DNA from: Littorina saxatilis
Lineage: Eukaryota > Mollusca > Gastropoda > Littorinimorpha > Littorinidae
DNA length: 64,000 nt
Assembly (NCBI RefSeq): GCF_037325665.1
Contig: NC_090253.1
Coordinates: 1,782,301-1,846,300 of the forward strand
Reading direction: 5' to 3'
This document shows positions 11,601 through 20,707 of the stretch, one piece after another. The notes under the pieces were generated by a model that saw only the letters and a list, made by a program, of their open reading frames with translations, made no database searches and was not told the origin of the DNA. The first letter of the stretch is position 1. Every line of letters starts with the position of its first letter. The translations under genes and the position numbers were made by a program.

Positions 11601-14517
11601 TTGTTTGTTTGTTTGCTTAACGCCCAGCAGACCACGAAGAGCCATATCAGGGCGGTGCTGCTTTGACATTTAACGTGCGCCCCACACAAGACAGAAGTCG
11701 CAGCACAGGCTTCATGTCTCACCCAGTCACATTATTCTGACACCGGACCAACCAGTCCTAGCACTAACCCCATAATGCCAGACGCCAGGCGGAGCAGCCA
11801 CTAGATTGCCAATTTTAAAGTCTTTGGTATGACCCGGCCGGGGTTCGAACCCACGACCTCCCGATCACGGGGCGGACGCCTTACCACTAGGCCAACCGTG
11901 CCGGTATGAAAACACGGCAAACTCACCTTGAGCTTTCTCTCCGACTGAATGACAGCACCGTAAGCAAACACACGTCCAAGCAACTTGTTTCCCACTTCCT
12001 GTAAAACAGAGAAAAACGCACAAAATTAAAAGTAATCTGCCAGCTGTATAATTTGTAACTGTTTCTAACTGCATTAATTTGCTTTGAGCTTCTTTTTTTT
12101 TCGGGGGGGGGGGCACGATTTATAATACTAAATATTGTCAAAGGTCAGTGCCCAAGACAACAACGTGCTAAAATATACATAAAGTGCTCTTGAGAATAAA
12201 TCAACAATGGAACTAGAACCTCTGTGTGAAGATGTTTCTCAGCTGGTAATCCTGACAGTTATTTTCCAAAAATCGTCTACTAGTCAACATAATACATTCT
12301 TTTTTCAAAAACATGCTGATGGAAGCTCACGATTCACCACCGCCATGTTCGCATTCCATCACTGATGAATGGCCACAGCTGTTTGCCACAATGTTTTAAA
12401 GGGGTACACCTCTCCAACAGCCAATGAAAAACCTGAGTTATTTCTGGAATTCATCAACTAGTACTGTTGCACAATCAACAGCTTCATTCTTACCGTCTTT
12501 GGGTCATGTGCCGAGACTTTCAGTTCTTCTGCTATGACCTCCAGAACCTTTTTGACTTTGATGTCTTTCGTCTCCCTGAGAAGCTGCACAAAACATAATT
12601 CTTATTACTAAAGTCTATATTCTATATATGAAAACATCCTTCGTTTAAATCATAAAAACATCAATTTTGGGTTATGCAGTATTCTGAGCAAACCTTCCAT
12701 TTGGTTACCTAAAATAAATTAAGTTCTCACTTGTGTTTATTGATTTCTTCATTCAAAACTTAATTACACTCTTAAAGTTTTAGGTAACTTGACATAAGTC
12801 AATGCATTATCGACAATTCACCACAACAGTGTCCCTCTCAAAACTACCAGATACATTGTCTTTTTCAATTTAAAAATATCTAAAACAGCCGACGGCTGAA
12901 ACTTTAAAATTCTGTTCTTTGAGAAATTGAACTTGGAGACAAAAGAGACTGACTGAATTTCAAAATCAGAATAAAATACAACAAGAACGGTGCGTTTATG
13001 GCAAATTTAATTATGGGGAGACTGCTAATTATGTGTAGACAAGGAGGTTCTTCTAGGAAATGGTCCGTTTTGTCAATACACTGTAAATAAGTATAATTGA
13101 ACCTTATACAAAGTAACCTTCGTTTTTTTTTTTTAGTTCTGTTTCTAACACAAAGCTGACTGACTGACAGTTCAAACTTGAAAGATATAATATAAATTAT
13201 TATCTTCACCTTGGTAAGTGTCACAGCGTAGCCCACCCGAGCAAACTTGCGACTGGAAGCCATTCCACGAACCAAGCGCTGCAGGCAGTACTTCTCTTGT
13301 GAAGCGTGACCTTCTGCATCCTGTAATGGAAACACATGCAATTCAAATTTATACAAAAATGTGTGTGCAATGTTATTCCCAGACACGAAAGACTATAGGT
13401 CAGTTATTGAGTTAATTGGACCTAGATTCAAAATATTCAGGGTTTAGCCTGGGAGAAAAAGGCAATGGGACATTTGTCCCGCTCAACTAAATTCCGATGG
13501 GACATTGTCGAAGGCAAGAAGCGCGAGAGGCCTGTACGCGTTTTTGACCAAAGATGCAAAATGGTGCAATATGGTGCCATCTGATAATTAGCCACTATAT
13601 CGTGTTATCTGTGTGTGTGTGTGTAATCCGATGTAAAGTGTACATTTGGTGGCGCAGTGGTACGTAATCTCGATGCGCCCTTTAACGCACTGAAGGGAAT
13701 TGTGATGGGACATTTTCAGATTTAATGCGCCAATGGCGCAGGGCGCACAAGAAGATGAAACCCTGAAATATGTATCGGTCAAAATGTCCTATCGGTCAAA
13801 ATGTCCTGGCTTCATTCATTGTAGTGGTGTCCAAAGACAACCCCCGTGTCAATACTATCGGACATTTGACTGACCTGGGATCAGAACAATGCGTCAAATT
13901 AAAAATTATGCTGAAATGACCCAAGACGGAGGCCTGGGAACAACACTGTGTGTGTGTGTGTGTGTGGTGGAGGTCAATGGGGAGTGGGGGAGACGAGGGG
14001 AGAGACGAGGGGAGGGGTCAATTTTTCCGCTTTTTAATAGAATCCTTTCTCTTTTTTCCAAAATGGTTGTTCGTTCAACAAAAACCAATTAATTCTTAGT
14101 AAAAATGAGGAAAAAATCCACGTTTAGCCAAAATATATATGACAGAGAAACTGTTGACAGTCATTCTACTGCTACCGCTAGTCCTAATACGCTTAAATAT
14201 GGTAACCCTGGCTGTAGAAAATCACAACTCTTCTCTTACTAACTCAGTAACTGAGTCTTACTCTTAGTCTTACTCCTAGTCCTCATAAAGTCGTATATAT
14301 CTTGCAAGTTACATTCTGATTCTCATCATTCTGGCTTATTACGCATCATAGTACAAACTTGAAACTACTATAAATCTTCAGTGCAGGATCGAGTCGGCTG
14401 AATCAATATCACTGATCAGCGTACATTATTGGCCAAATCTTTCTGCACATCATCATGTACAAACTAAACATAAAATAGAAAGCCAACGACACTCTTAGTC
14501 TTACAATATGAATAATG

Positions 14518-14594
<77 letters not shown>

Positions 14595-14770
14595 CTTGCC
14601 TGTTTTTTGTTTTCCGCAAGCCGGTTGACTAAGCTTTCTGCAGCCTTCACACGCTCATTATCGTTGCCTTCTGCGAGTTTCCAAAAGAGATCCAGCAGAA
14701 CTTTGTCGACCTTATGAGCCACCTTTTTCTTCTCCCCAGATCCAAAACAACGTGGTTCATCGATCTCCAT
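2810..14770 (-). CDS. MYBBP1A: MYBBP1A (Myb-binding protein 1A / DNA polymerase phi family), N-terminal 486 codons, partial
   Basis: Twelve exons join in phase: 14770-14600, 13320-13210, 12583-12494, 11998-11927, 10287-10060, 9743-9651, 8239-8125, 7631-7543, 6095-6003, 4073-3930, 3497-3427, 2990-2810. The peptide aligns along its length with my recollection of human MYBBP1A: LLDLFWKLAEGNDNERVKAA against its LDFFWDIAKPEQETRLAA, YCLQRLVRGMASSRK against YALKRLITGLGVGRE, LLHTFFKVIKATKDIP against LFHSFFVTKKPTSQIP. Family members are large all-alpha HEAT-like nucleolar proteins that act in rRNA synthesis, ribosome biogenesis and transcriptional co-repression. No catalytic motif is expected despite the polymerase name. 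The ATG at 14770 is chosen because an ETS-type promoter motif lies just upstream. No exon is visible left of 2810, so the C-terminal part (human protein about 1,330 aa) lies beyond the window. Identification is by remembered similarity, not a search. Confidence 0.88.
3427..3497 (-). CDS. MYBBP1A: MYBBP1A exon 11
   Basis: 23 codons plus two bases (GESVKEFSEMCMDCMMGRGD...). Acceptor GTTGCAG, donor CA|GTGAGT. Confidence 0.78.
3566..3637 (+). repeat. (TCA)n microsatellite
   Basis: About 24 TCA units with one interruption, in the MYBBP1A intron between exons 10 and 11. Confidence 0.9.
3930..4073 (-). CDS. MYBBP1A: MYBBP1A exon 10
   Basis: 48 codons in phase 0 (ESLLVGACRDQEKSGAVLSM...), matching human FLEGCQDDPERQLAVL. 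Acceptor TGTGCAG, donor AGC|GTATGT. A poly-C/G homopolymer starts about 10 bp into the downstream intron. Confidence 0.83.
4235..5104 (+). mobile_element. Harbinger-like MITE, subfamily A, interrupted
   Basis: Ends GGCCTAAAAAAAAAATAGG and its inverse, flanked by TTA (4232-4234 and 5105-5107). The inner sequence matches 37634-37928 and 56816-57101, except that it is split by a second element at 4410-4982. Confidence 0.8.
4410..4982. mobile_element. TA-flanked MITE nested in a Harbinger-like MITE
   Basis: Sits between TA (4408-4409) and TA (4983-4984), with imperfect inverted ends (GGGTCATAAGGCGC against GGGTGACAAGGCGC). It holds two copies of a unit starting TCACTGACCGGTCACTGACC about 154 bp apart. 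The TA duplication suggests a Tc1/mariner-type element. Confidence 0.65.
5576..5640 (+). repeat. (GATA)n microsatellite
   Basis: About 16 GATA units. Confidence 0.95.
5713..5981 (-). mobile_element. Harbinger-like MITE, subfamily B
   Basis: TTA TSDs at 5710-5712 and 5982-5984; TIRs with TAGTCTGTTTACGGTAAC and its inverse; core GGGTCGCGCGAAAAAATAGG. Ends 21 bp from the MYBBP1A exon 9 donor. Confidence 0.8.
6003..6095 (-). CDS. MYBBP1A: MYBBP1A exon 9
   Basis: 31 codons in phase 0 (AESMLFPAAAAVICRAYDRK...). Acceptor TGTTGCAG, donor GCG|GTGAGT. A Harbinger-like MITE ends 21 bp into the following intron. Similarity to human is weaker here, but phase and splice sites fit both neighbours. Confidence 0.75.
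6278..7003. mobile_element. piggyBac-type MITE (copy 1), 726 bp
   Basis: TIRs AGGCACAGTAAGCCTCCCGT and its inverse extend over about 32 bp, flanked by TTAA on both sides. Near-identical to 62910-63641. No transposase. Confidence 0.88.
7543..7631 (-). CDS. MYBBP1A: MYBBP1A exon 8
   Basis: 89 bp with acceptor GCTGACAG and donor CTG|GTAGGA. It was found because exons 7 and 9 are out of phase: this exon takes the single base left by exon 7 and ends in phase 0 for exon 9. The peptide is NPLLASTVPRKQVALSLFCH then LLEQTSDPAL. Confidence 0.78.
7756..7862 (+). repeat. 54-bp tandem duplication
   Basis: Two copies of a unit starting GAAATATGTGTTTGTGTATG. Confidence 0.85.
8125..8239 (-). CDS. MYBBP1A: MYBBP1A exon 7
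   Basis: 38 codons plus one base (RSVETPQLQQMMLEMVAKEM...FWTKVG), matching the human KFPRFWKEVV segment. Donor GGAA|GTGAGT. The acceptor lies 47 bp from the end of a pogo-like MITE. Confidence 0.87.
8287..8786 (+). mobile_element. Pogo/mariner-like MITE with internal 27-bp minisatellite
   Basis: Ends CAGGGGAACCTCCCTTTTAA and AAAAGGGGTGTTCCACTG, flanked by TA. Inside, about 13 copies of a 27-bp unit (AGGCTGTGTAAATGTGCCCC) span 8368-8718. The long ORFs on both strands here are translations of the repeat. Confidence 0.8.
8812..8912 (-). mobile_element. SINE-B 3' fragment
   Basis: Minus-strand 3' end of SINE-B: GGGAGTTTCAACCCATGAAC followed by (GAAGAA)n; the 5' part is missing. Confidence 0.55.
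9350..9630 (-). mobile_element. SINE-D, tRNA-derived
   Basis: The minus-strand head reads AGTAGCTCAGTTGGTAGAGC (box A) and GGTTCAAATCC (box B), as in a tRNA. The body continues past the tRNA part and matches 42061-42302. It is a SINE, not a tRNA gene. Confidence 0.8.
9651..9743 (-). CDS. MYBBP1A: MYBBP1A exon 6
   Basis: 31 codons in phase 0 (SLVDKAYLKAHWGAAKILGK...). Acceptor TTGTTTCAG, donor AGG|GTGAGG. A tRNA-derived SINE begins about 20 bp into the downstream intron. Confidence 0.85.
10060..10287 (-). CDS. MYBBP1A: MYBBP1A exon 5
   Basis: 76 codons in phase 0 (GEQLGTVVRELLTVGSKKSH...CRNKDK), collinear with the human stretch ending LELFLLAQQK. The acceptor and first 38 bases are also present in an 80-bp tandem array immediately upstream, so several identical acceptors precede the true exon. 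Confidence 0.88.
10250..10809 (-). repeat. 80-bp minisatellite made from the MYBBP1A exon 5 acceptor, 7 copies
   Basis: Units start at 10250, 10330, 10410, 10490, 10570, 10650 and 10730. Each contains the intron end (TTTAACTCACCAG on the minus strand) plus the first 38 bases of exon 5. The copy nearest the gene overlaps the true exon. Copies are nearly identical; units 5 and 6 share an A-to-C change in the acceptor region. Confidence 0.95.
10810..11590. other. Intron sequence without recognised features
   Basis: Part of MYBBP1A intron 4. AT-rich; I see no ORF of note, repeat copy or inverted repeat. Confidence 0.5.
11597..11906 (-). mobile_element. SINE-C, tRNA-derived with (GTTT)n-type tail
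   Basis: The minus-strand head reads TTGGCCTAGTGGTAAGGCGT (box A) and GGGTTCGAACCC (box B). The tail is the tetranucleotide seen as GTTTGTTTG on the plus strand. A truncated relative lies at 56204-56358. Confidence 0.85.
11927..11998 (-). CDS. MYBBP1A: MYBBP1A exon 4
   Basis: 24 codons in phase 0 (EVGNKLLGRVFAYGAVIQSE...). Acceptor TTTTACAG, donor AAG|GTGAGT. It matches the human NLFGVLALFQSGRLVK region. A SINE head ends 20 bp into the downstream intron. Confidence 0.85.
12494..12583 (-). CDS. MYBBP1A: MYBBP1A exon 3
   Basis: 30 codons in phase 0 (LLRETKDIKVKKVLEVIAEE...). Acceptor TTGTGCAG, donor ACG|GTAAGA. Confidence 0.82.
13210..13320 (-). CDS. MYBBP1A: MYBBP1A exon 2
   Basis: 37 codons in phase 0 (DAEGHASQEKYCLQRLVRGM...). 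The acceptor reads TTACAG and the donor AAG|GTGAAG. It holds the conserved YxLxRLxxGxxxxR segment of the family. Confidence 0.88.
13438..13765. mobile_element. hAT-like MITE
   Basis: Ends CAGGGTTT and AAACCCTG with flanks AAATATT / AAATATG, a near match to an 8-bp hAT TSD. The interior has GGCGC-rich palindromic segments and no ORF. Confidence 0.55.
14520..14592 (+). repeat. (GA)n microsatellite
   Basis: About 36 GA units starting next to the MYBBP1A exon 1 donor. Confidence 0.95.
14600..14770 (-). CDS. MYBBP1A: MYBBP1A exon 1
   Basis: 57 codons from the ATG (MEIDEPRCFGSGEKKK...) to ...RLAENKKQ. The only phase-compatible donor is CAG|GCAAGA, a GC-AG intron donor. A (GA)n tract of about 70 bp begins seven bases into the intron. 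Confidence 0.85.
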
Positions 14771-14785
14771 TTTGTCTGAATACCA

Positions 14786-14802
14786 TGCGCTTCCGGAAGC
14801 TG
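14786..14802 (-). promoter_or_regulatory. ETS-type promoter motif upstream of MYBBP1A
   Basis: The palindrome CTTCCGGAAG lies about 20-30 bp upstream of the MYBBP1A ATG. It is a good match to the ETS/GABP core (CCGGAAG) common in promoters of housekeeping and ribosome-biogenesis genes. No TATA box is seen. Binding is an inference from sequence. Confidence 0.4.
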
Positions 14803-14973
14803 AGGTAAAGCTTAGTAAGGAAGATCACTCTGCGCACCATGCTGACACAGGCGCACAACGCGAAATTACATTTAATTTTCAGTTTTGTTTGTTGGGTTTT
14901 TCGACATCTATCACCCACAAAATGTAAGGTTATTGTCCCAAATGAAATTGTACAGAGAGAACCGTGATGCAGT

Positions 14974-15211
14974 CAGTGGAACCTCCCTTTCAAGACAATC
15001 AAAACTTAGAAAAACAGGGAGTCTTAAAGTATGGGTAAATGTAGAGGTTACATGCCAAGGCTCAGTCAATATTAAAATATGGGTAAATGTAGAGGTTACA
15101 TGCCAAGGCTCAGTCAATATTAAAAATAATGGTCGAAGGTGGCGGATCATGAAAAATACGAGCTTCAGCAAGCTTTTTCATGACCGTGAGCTGTGCCCCT
15201 GTATTCCACTG
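14974..15211 (+). mobile_element. Pogo-like MITE with short internal duplication
   Basis: Ends CAGTGGAACCTCCCTTTCAA and TATTCCACTG. The interior repeats a unit starting ATGGGTAAATGTAGAGG twice. Confidence 0.6.
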
Positions 15212-15499
15212 TAGTGTGTTCAAACCTCGGTAAAATCATAGTGAAAAGTTTGACCTTGAAATGGATCGATTCATTCTGTTAACTTTATTTGCATGTTTAA
15301 CTTTAAGGGACATATTCTGTCTTGTTTTCTGTGGATATTTTGTTTGTTACTTTCCCGTTTTGTTAGTGCTCCATTGGTTTTGTTTATGTGGGATAATATA
15401 ATCTTTGCCTGTGCGTGTATTGTATGTTTGGTCGTTTTCTTTGCCTGTGGCATGTATAGTTTGTTGGTTATGTTTGGTCGGTTTCTTTGCCTGTGCGTG

Positions 15500-15607
15500 T
15501 ATAGTATGCTTGGTCGATGTATGTATTGTAAAGCGCTAAGAGTAGACATTTTTCTAGAATAGCGCTATAAAAGTTTGCATTATTATTATTATTATTATTA
15601 TTATTAT
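15500..15607 (+). mobile_element. 3' end of a retroposon with (TTA)n tail
   Basis: GTAAAGCGCTAAGAG and AATAGCGCTATAAAA followed by (TTA)n is a typical SINE/LINE 3' terminus. A related segment in the opposite orientation lies at 35860-35945. Confidence 0.45.
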
Positions 15608-15708
15608 AGTGTCCGTTTGCGTAAGAGGAAAAAAATCCATTAGTGTGTCTGTGAGTGCCAAGACAATGACAGTGGATGATGTATGAGAAAGTTTGTGAAT
15701 GAGCATGT

Positions 15709-15855
15709 GTGAGTGTGGGTGTGGAGCATGCCATGTGTGGGTGTGGGTGTGGAGTGGGTGTGGAGCATGTGTGGGTGTGGGTGTGGAGCATGTGTGGGTG
15801 TGGAGCATGTGTGGGTGTGGGTGTGGAGCACGTGTGGGTGTGGGTGCACGTGTGC
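15709..15855 (+). repeat. (GTGTGG)n-type minisatellite
   Basis: Units GTGGGTGTGGAGCAT repeated imperfectly; a (CA)n tract follows at 15950-16026. Confidence 0.85.
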
Positions 15856-15982
15856 AAGTGTGTGTGCATATTGTCTAGCTTTAAAAATGATGCTCGATTA
15901 TAGATATACCCTAGCTTCTGCCACACCCTCCAAATGTTGTCCTGCATCAAACACACACACACATAAACATACACACACATAA

Positions 15983-16031
<49 letters not shown>

Positions 16032-16258
16032 AAAACAACAACATAAAGTCAGCCAAAAGAGGCTTACTAAGATTAATGTTTATTCTCAGGAAGACCGAAA
16101 AAAAGAAAAGATGTCAACTTTTCGATCTCTCAATGGAACTAATTCATCATGAAGTTAAACATGACATTTTGATTGCATGGATAAGGTAAGGAAAGGAATT
16201 AAGTTAATTCCATAATTAAATTCCTGTGAGGTTTATACCCAGGCTCATGGAAATTCAG

Positions 16259-16567
16259 GTTGCTTTCTCCCTGGCTGATGCAAGCTGCCAAACAGTATAG
16301 CACTACCCTTTCTCCCTGGCTGATGCAAGCTGCCAAACAGTATAGCACTACCCTTTCTCCCTGGCTGATGCAAGCTGCCAAACAGTATAGCACTACCCTT
16401 TCTCCCTGGCTGATGCAAGCTGCCAAACAGTATAGCACTACCCTTTCTCCCTGGCTGATGCAAGCTGCCAAACAGTATAGCACTACCCTTTCTCCCTGGC
16501 TGATGCAAGCTGCCAAACAGTATAGCACTACCCTTTCTCCCTGGCTGATGCAAGCTGCCAAACAGTA
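16259..16567 (+). repeat. 45-bp minisatellite, left block, about 7 copies
   Basis: Unit starting CTTTCTCCCTGGCTGATGCA, nearly invariant. It resumes at 18099-18165 after the inserted LTR. Confidence 0.95.
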
Positions 16568-18098
16568 TGTCACGATTAGGTGACAGGGATCAAGAAAGGG
16601 TCACTCGGTGGGGTGCCCTCTCTTGATCCAGTGCGACAGAAAGCGTCTGTTTTCCGTCACCGGATGCAGATTCTGCTGACAGCGCCAAACAAGCACGAGA
16701 TTTCTGTTTTTGCACGCATTTCACGGAGTGGTTTTTGCTATCGGGGCAGAATTGTCGATAGCTGAACTTGTTAGGTGACAAGGTTAGTCACGTGTTATTC
16801 TCAAGGTTGTCTGTCTGAGACACGGTAACTGGGCACTTGACACCCAGCAGCAGAAGAAGAAGGATCGAATACACAGTTCCTAGAGTATGATGGATTTCAC
16901 CGAATAGGATATTCGGCACTCTAGAGGAACTTCCACGAGTTATCACCTTCTCACTGCCACATGTTTTGCTGAGGACGAGTCGTCAAATCTTTCCTTCGTT
17001 GTGCGATGGTTTTCGCATAAGTATTCGACAAGGGGTTTCTGGATGTTGTTGTCACTGTTGACGAACAGAGGCCATTCCAGGGAGGAAGCGGGTTTTGCTT
17101 CCATGAGAGTGCTACATTCATAGGCTGTTTGAGGTAATAAATCATTATTTAACGCTGTTGACGAGTCTGTGTTTGTGGAATGAAATACTCTCTGTTGTTC
17201 TCTCCAGGTTAGCGCATAATTTGCTCTCTGTGACGCTAAAATACTAATCTGTATATGGTTTTTGCAGATAGGGAGAGAAAGACGAAAAGACGGCTGTTTT
17301 GTTGTTGTGAAAAGTCCATTAATTTTGTGCAGGCCCACGTGCTCGATGAGATATGTAAAGATGACATGTTTAAAGGTGGAGGGTGAGGGGTAGCTGACAT
17401 GTTTAGTGCACCGATGCTTTCTGTTTGCAGCCTTCGTTTTCCTAACTTCTGTTCGGGCTGCCTTCTGGGGGACCACGCTAACCAGCACACCGGCTAACCA
17501 GCGAACCGGCTAACCAGCGAACCGGCTAACCAGCTAACCAGCGACTGGGTGCGGCGCCTGATGCCTCCACAGTTCCCTGCTTCGTCACCACGCTAACCAG
17601 CACTTCATTCGACGGAGCAGTTGTGGAGGCTAAAAAGACTAATTACAGGACGTCCACCCAGTGGCGAAAGAAAGCTAAGTGCACCATGTCTTATGCACCC
17701 CGTTGACCACCGTTGTCTTTTATGTTATCTGTGATTATACTCGAGTAGGGACGACGTGGGGTGTGTGACACCTGCATGAACTAGCACTTTTGGAGCAGAA
17801 CAGTCGTATTTTCTTATCTTTACACGGGATCAGCGTGTTACTATAATTTTCTATTTTCTAACTGGCATTTTGTCAGTGACCATTGGTTTTTACGTTTTGT
17901 GAACGTAAAAGTACATATTTTGAGTGAAGTCTCGAGGGAGGTGGCGAGTTTTTTTTTACATAAACAGGCGTCTGGAACTTATACTTTTGTTGTCTCTATT
18001 TAATTGTATGACTGCGAGAGTGGATCGTGGTGTGGTTAGTTGGTTAGTAGTAACTAACCGTTTCATAATCACCTTAAGTGATATATTGAAACGTGACA
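16568..18098. mobile_element. Solo LTR of an LTR retrotransposon, 1,531 bp
   Basis: Starts TGTCACG and ends CGTGACA, the TG...CA inverted ends of an LTR, with a perfect 5-bp TSD CAGTA at 16563-16567 and 18099-18103. It has no internal region, so it is a fossil left by LTR recombination. The clade (Gypsy or BEL) cannot be told from the LTR alone. The intact TSD suggests a fairly young insertion. A run of GCTAACCAGC units lies inside at about 17475-17545. Confidence 0.8.
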
Positions 18099-18165
18099 CA
18101 GTATAGCACTACCCTTTCTCCCTGGCTGATGCAAGCTGCCAAACAGTATAGCACTACCCTTTCTC
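18099..18165 (+). repeat. 45-bp minisatellite, right block
   Basis: One and a half units of the 16259-16567 array, displaced by the LTR. Confidence 0.9.
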
Positions 18166-18476
18166 ATTTACTTAACTTTTATTTTATTTTGTATTTGTGT
18201 GTGTATTCCTGTTTTCTTAGCCCTGTAAGTTATAAATTAAAATAACAAAGTAGTGCTGTAAACATTCAAATCAATTTACAAAATCATTCTCTGCAAACAA
18301 AATAATAATCTTAAAGATTAACACCTAATTCCACAAAGGAAAAAAACCCACATACAGCAGTAGAGCATTTGGAAATGGAAGATTGAAGGCAAAGTTCAGC
18401 TCACCATCTCAGATCTAGCCAGGCTGTTAGCTGGGATAAAACCAATCCCCCACTTGAACTCCAACAATCAACATCC

Positions 18477-18855
18477 TTTCTTTCTTTATTTGGTGTTTAA
18501 CGTCGTTTTCAACCGTTCAAGGTTAAATCGCGACGGGGAAAGAAGGGGGGGTGGGAGGAATGGGATAGAGCCACTTGTTAATTGTTTCTTGTTCACAAAA
18601 GCACTAATCAAAAAATTGCTCCAGGGGCTTGCAACGTAGTACAATATATGACCTTACTGGGAGAATGCAAGTTTCCAGTACAAAGGACTTAACATTTCTT
18701 ACATACTGCTTGACTAAAATCTTTACAAACATTGACTATATTCTATACAAGAAACACTTAACAAGGGTAAAAGGAGAAACAGAATCCGTTAGTCGCCTCT
18801 TACGATATGCAGGGGAGCATCGGGTAAATTCTTCCCCCTAACCCGCGGGGGGTCG
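18477..18855 (-). mobile_element. SINE-E copy 1
   Basis: Flanked by TCAACATCC on both sides. The minus-strand 5' end is CCCCCGCGGGTTAGGGG and the 3' end AACACCAAATAAAGAAA. Contains CGTAAGAGGCGACTAACGG near its 5' end. No clear tRNA boxes. Confidence 0.85.
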
Positions 18856-19021
18856 TCAACATCCTGACCGCTTCACTTTGCAGTGAGAATTTTTCCATGA
18901 ATTAATGTAATAAAAACCACTATAGCATCACTTTGCAACATTTATTCATAAAAAACCCACTGCATAGGAAGCTGATTGTTGGTATGTGTCTGAGTGGAGA
19001 GACGGTTTTATCCCATATAAA

Positions 19022-19092
19022 AGTAGCCAGTTACATAAAGTAGCCAGTTACATAAAGTAGCCAGTTACATAAAGTAGCCAGTACATGTAGCC
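19022..19092 (+). repeat. 17-bp tandem repeat, about 4 copies
   Basis: Unit AGTAGCCAGTTACATAA. Confidence 0.85.
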
Positions 19093-19218
19093 AGTACTCG
19101 GAGATTTCATGGCCAGATCTGAGATGGCGAGTCAAATTGTTTACACAGGAAAAACAGAAAAACCAGCATGTGAACATGTATCACAGGAAGAATGCTTGGA
19201 CTAACCAGAGCCAATTCT

Positions 19219-20072
19219 GCTTCTTCTTCTTCTTCTCTCCGTTGGGACCGGGTTTATTTGATAAACGTAAGTGGTCCCGCGTTGATGTCACTTGTCGATT
19301 CCGGATGCGGTGTGTGCCTCTTGGAATCGGGATGACAATTTAAAAAAACCAGCACTGAGAAAGGGCAGGAACTGGATAGGTTGGGAGGCGTTTAAAACTA
19401 TGTACAGGGGTTGAGGGATTAGGGGTTGCCCACTGGCGGTTGCAGGGGACTGCTACCGCGGAGACGTGAGCGGAACGACTCAAGGCTTGGGGCTGATGTC
19501 GTCGTCGTGGGAAGATGGTTCCAGTTGGAGATAGTCCGTGGGAAAAAGGTGTTGCATATGGCTTTATGGAAGTCCTGTTGCTGCCTCAGCCCATCTCCTC
19601 TTGTTCTTGCGTCGGAGCTATGGAGATAGTTCTTTTCATCTATGCCGACCATCTTGTGCTTGATTTTGTACAGCATCATGAGGCGATTGTTTTCTCGTCT
19701 ATTTTCCAGAGTTTCCCATCCTAGGTTGTTCAGCATGTTGGTAACTACGCCAGGCGTTTTTTCGAAGTAGTTGTTATGGGCGTATCTGGCTGCTCTTCTC
19801 TGGACCATTTCTAATGCCTGCTTGTCATTTTCCTGATGTGGGTCCCACACTGTTGACGCGTATTCGAGCGTGGGACGAACCATGGTTGTGTAGGTAGCTG
19901 ACTTCACCTTCATCGTGCATTCTTTGAAGTTTCTTCTGAGAAATCCCACGGTTCTGTCTCCTTTGGCGGTCACGTTCTTGATGTGATTGGTCCAAGATAG
20001 GTTTTCGGTGATGGTGACTCCTAAGTATTTGCTCTCCTTGGTAGTTTCGAGAGTCTGTCCATGTAGGAGGAT
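19219..20072 (-). mobile_element. 5'-truncated LINE (non-LTR retrotransposon), RT C-terminal part
   Basis: The minus-strand frame ends at 19419 and reads ...ESKYLGVTITENLSWTNHIK, MVRPTLEYASTVWDPHQEN, MVQRRAARYAHNNY, MLNNLGWETLENRRENNRLM, the thumb and C-terminal region of Jockey/CR1-group reverse transcriptases. The catalytic fingers/palm are missing, as expected for 5' truncation. The 3' UTR ends in (GAA)n at 19219. Confidence 0.88.
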
Positions 20073-20239
20073 TCATATTCACTTGGTTAAGATGACTGTG
20101 CTACACCCACAAAGAGTGGTAAGATACTTTTATTTTTATATTAAAGAGGGTAATGGTAAAAGCAAAAACAGCTGCTTTTTGTCTTACAACCAGCCCTCAT
20201 TCTAAAGGGATTAGTCACTAGCATGATACATGATAAATC

Positions 20240-20306
20240 TTAACAGAGATTGAGAGAGAGACAGAAGGAGAGAGAGGGTAACCAGAGAGAGAGAGAGAGA
20301 GAGAGA

Positions 20307-20370
<64 letters not shown>

Positions 20371-20439
20371 GAGGGAGAGAGAAAGAGAGAGAGAGAGACA
20401 GAAGGAGAGAGAGGGTAACCAGAGAGAGAGAGAGAGGGG

Positions 20440-20487
<48 letters not shown>

Positions 20488-20604
20488 AGGAGAGAGAGGG
20501 TAACCAGAGAGAGAGAGAGAGAGGGGGGAAGAGAGAGAGAGAGAGAGAGGGGAAGAGAGAGAGAGAGGGGAAGGGAGAGAGAGAGAGACAGAGAGAGAGA
20601 GAGC
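20240..20604 (+). repeat. (GA)n satellite with higher-order units
   Basis: GA-rich tract in which AGACAGAAGGAGAGAGAGGG followed by TAACCAG recurs three times, so it is a nested minisatellite. The long ORFs here are repeat translations. Confidence 0.9.
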
Positions 20605-20707
20605 AAATAAGCAGAGACAAAACACAACTATCGGGTTCTGAATTAAGCAATTAACACACCGTCACAAATGAAAGTGAAAGCCAAAGTAAATATCAACCAG
20701 CAGTTAA

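Noticed and set aside
16943-17488. 181-aa minus ORF
   Set aside because: Lies inside the solo LTR and has no recognisable domain.
20211-20654. Ser/Leu-rich and Arg/Glu-rich ORFs
   Set aside because: Products of (GA)n in different frames.
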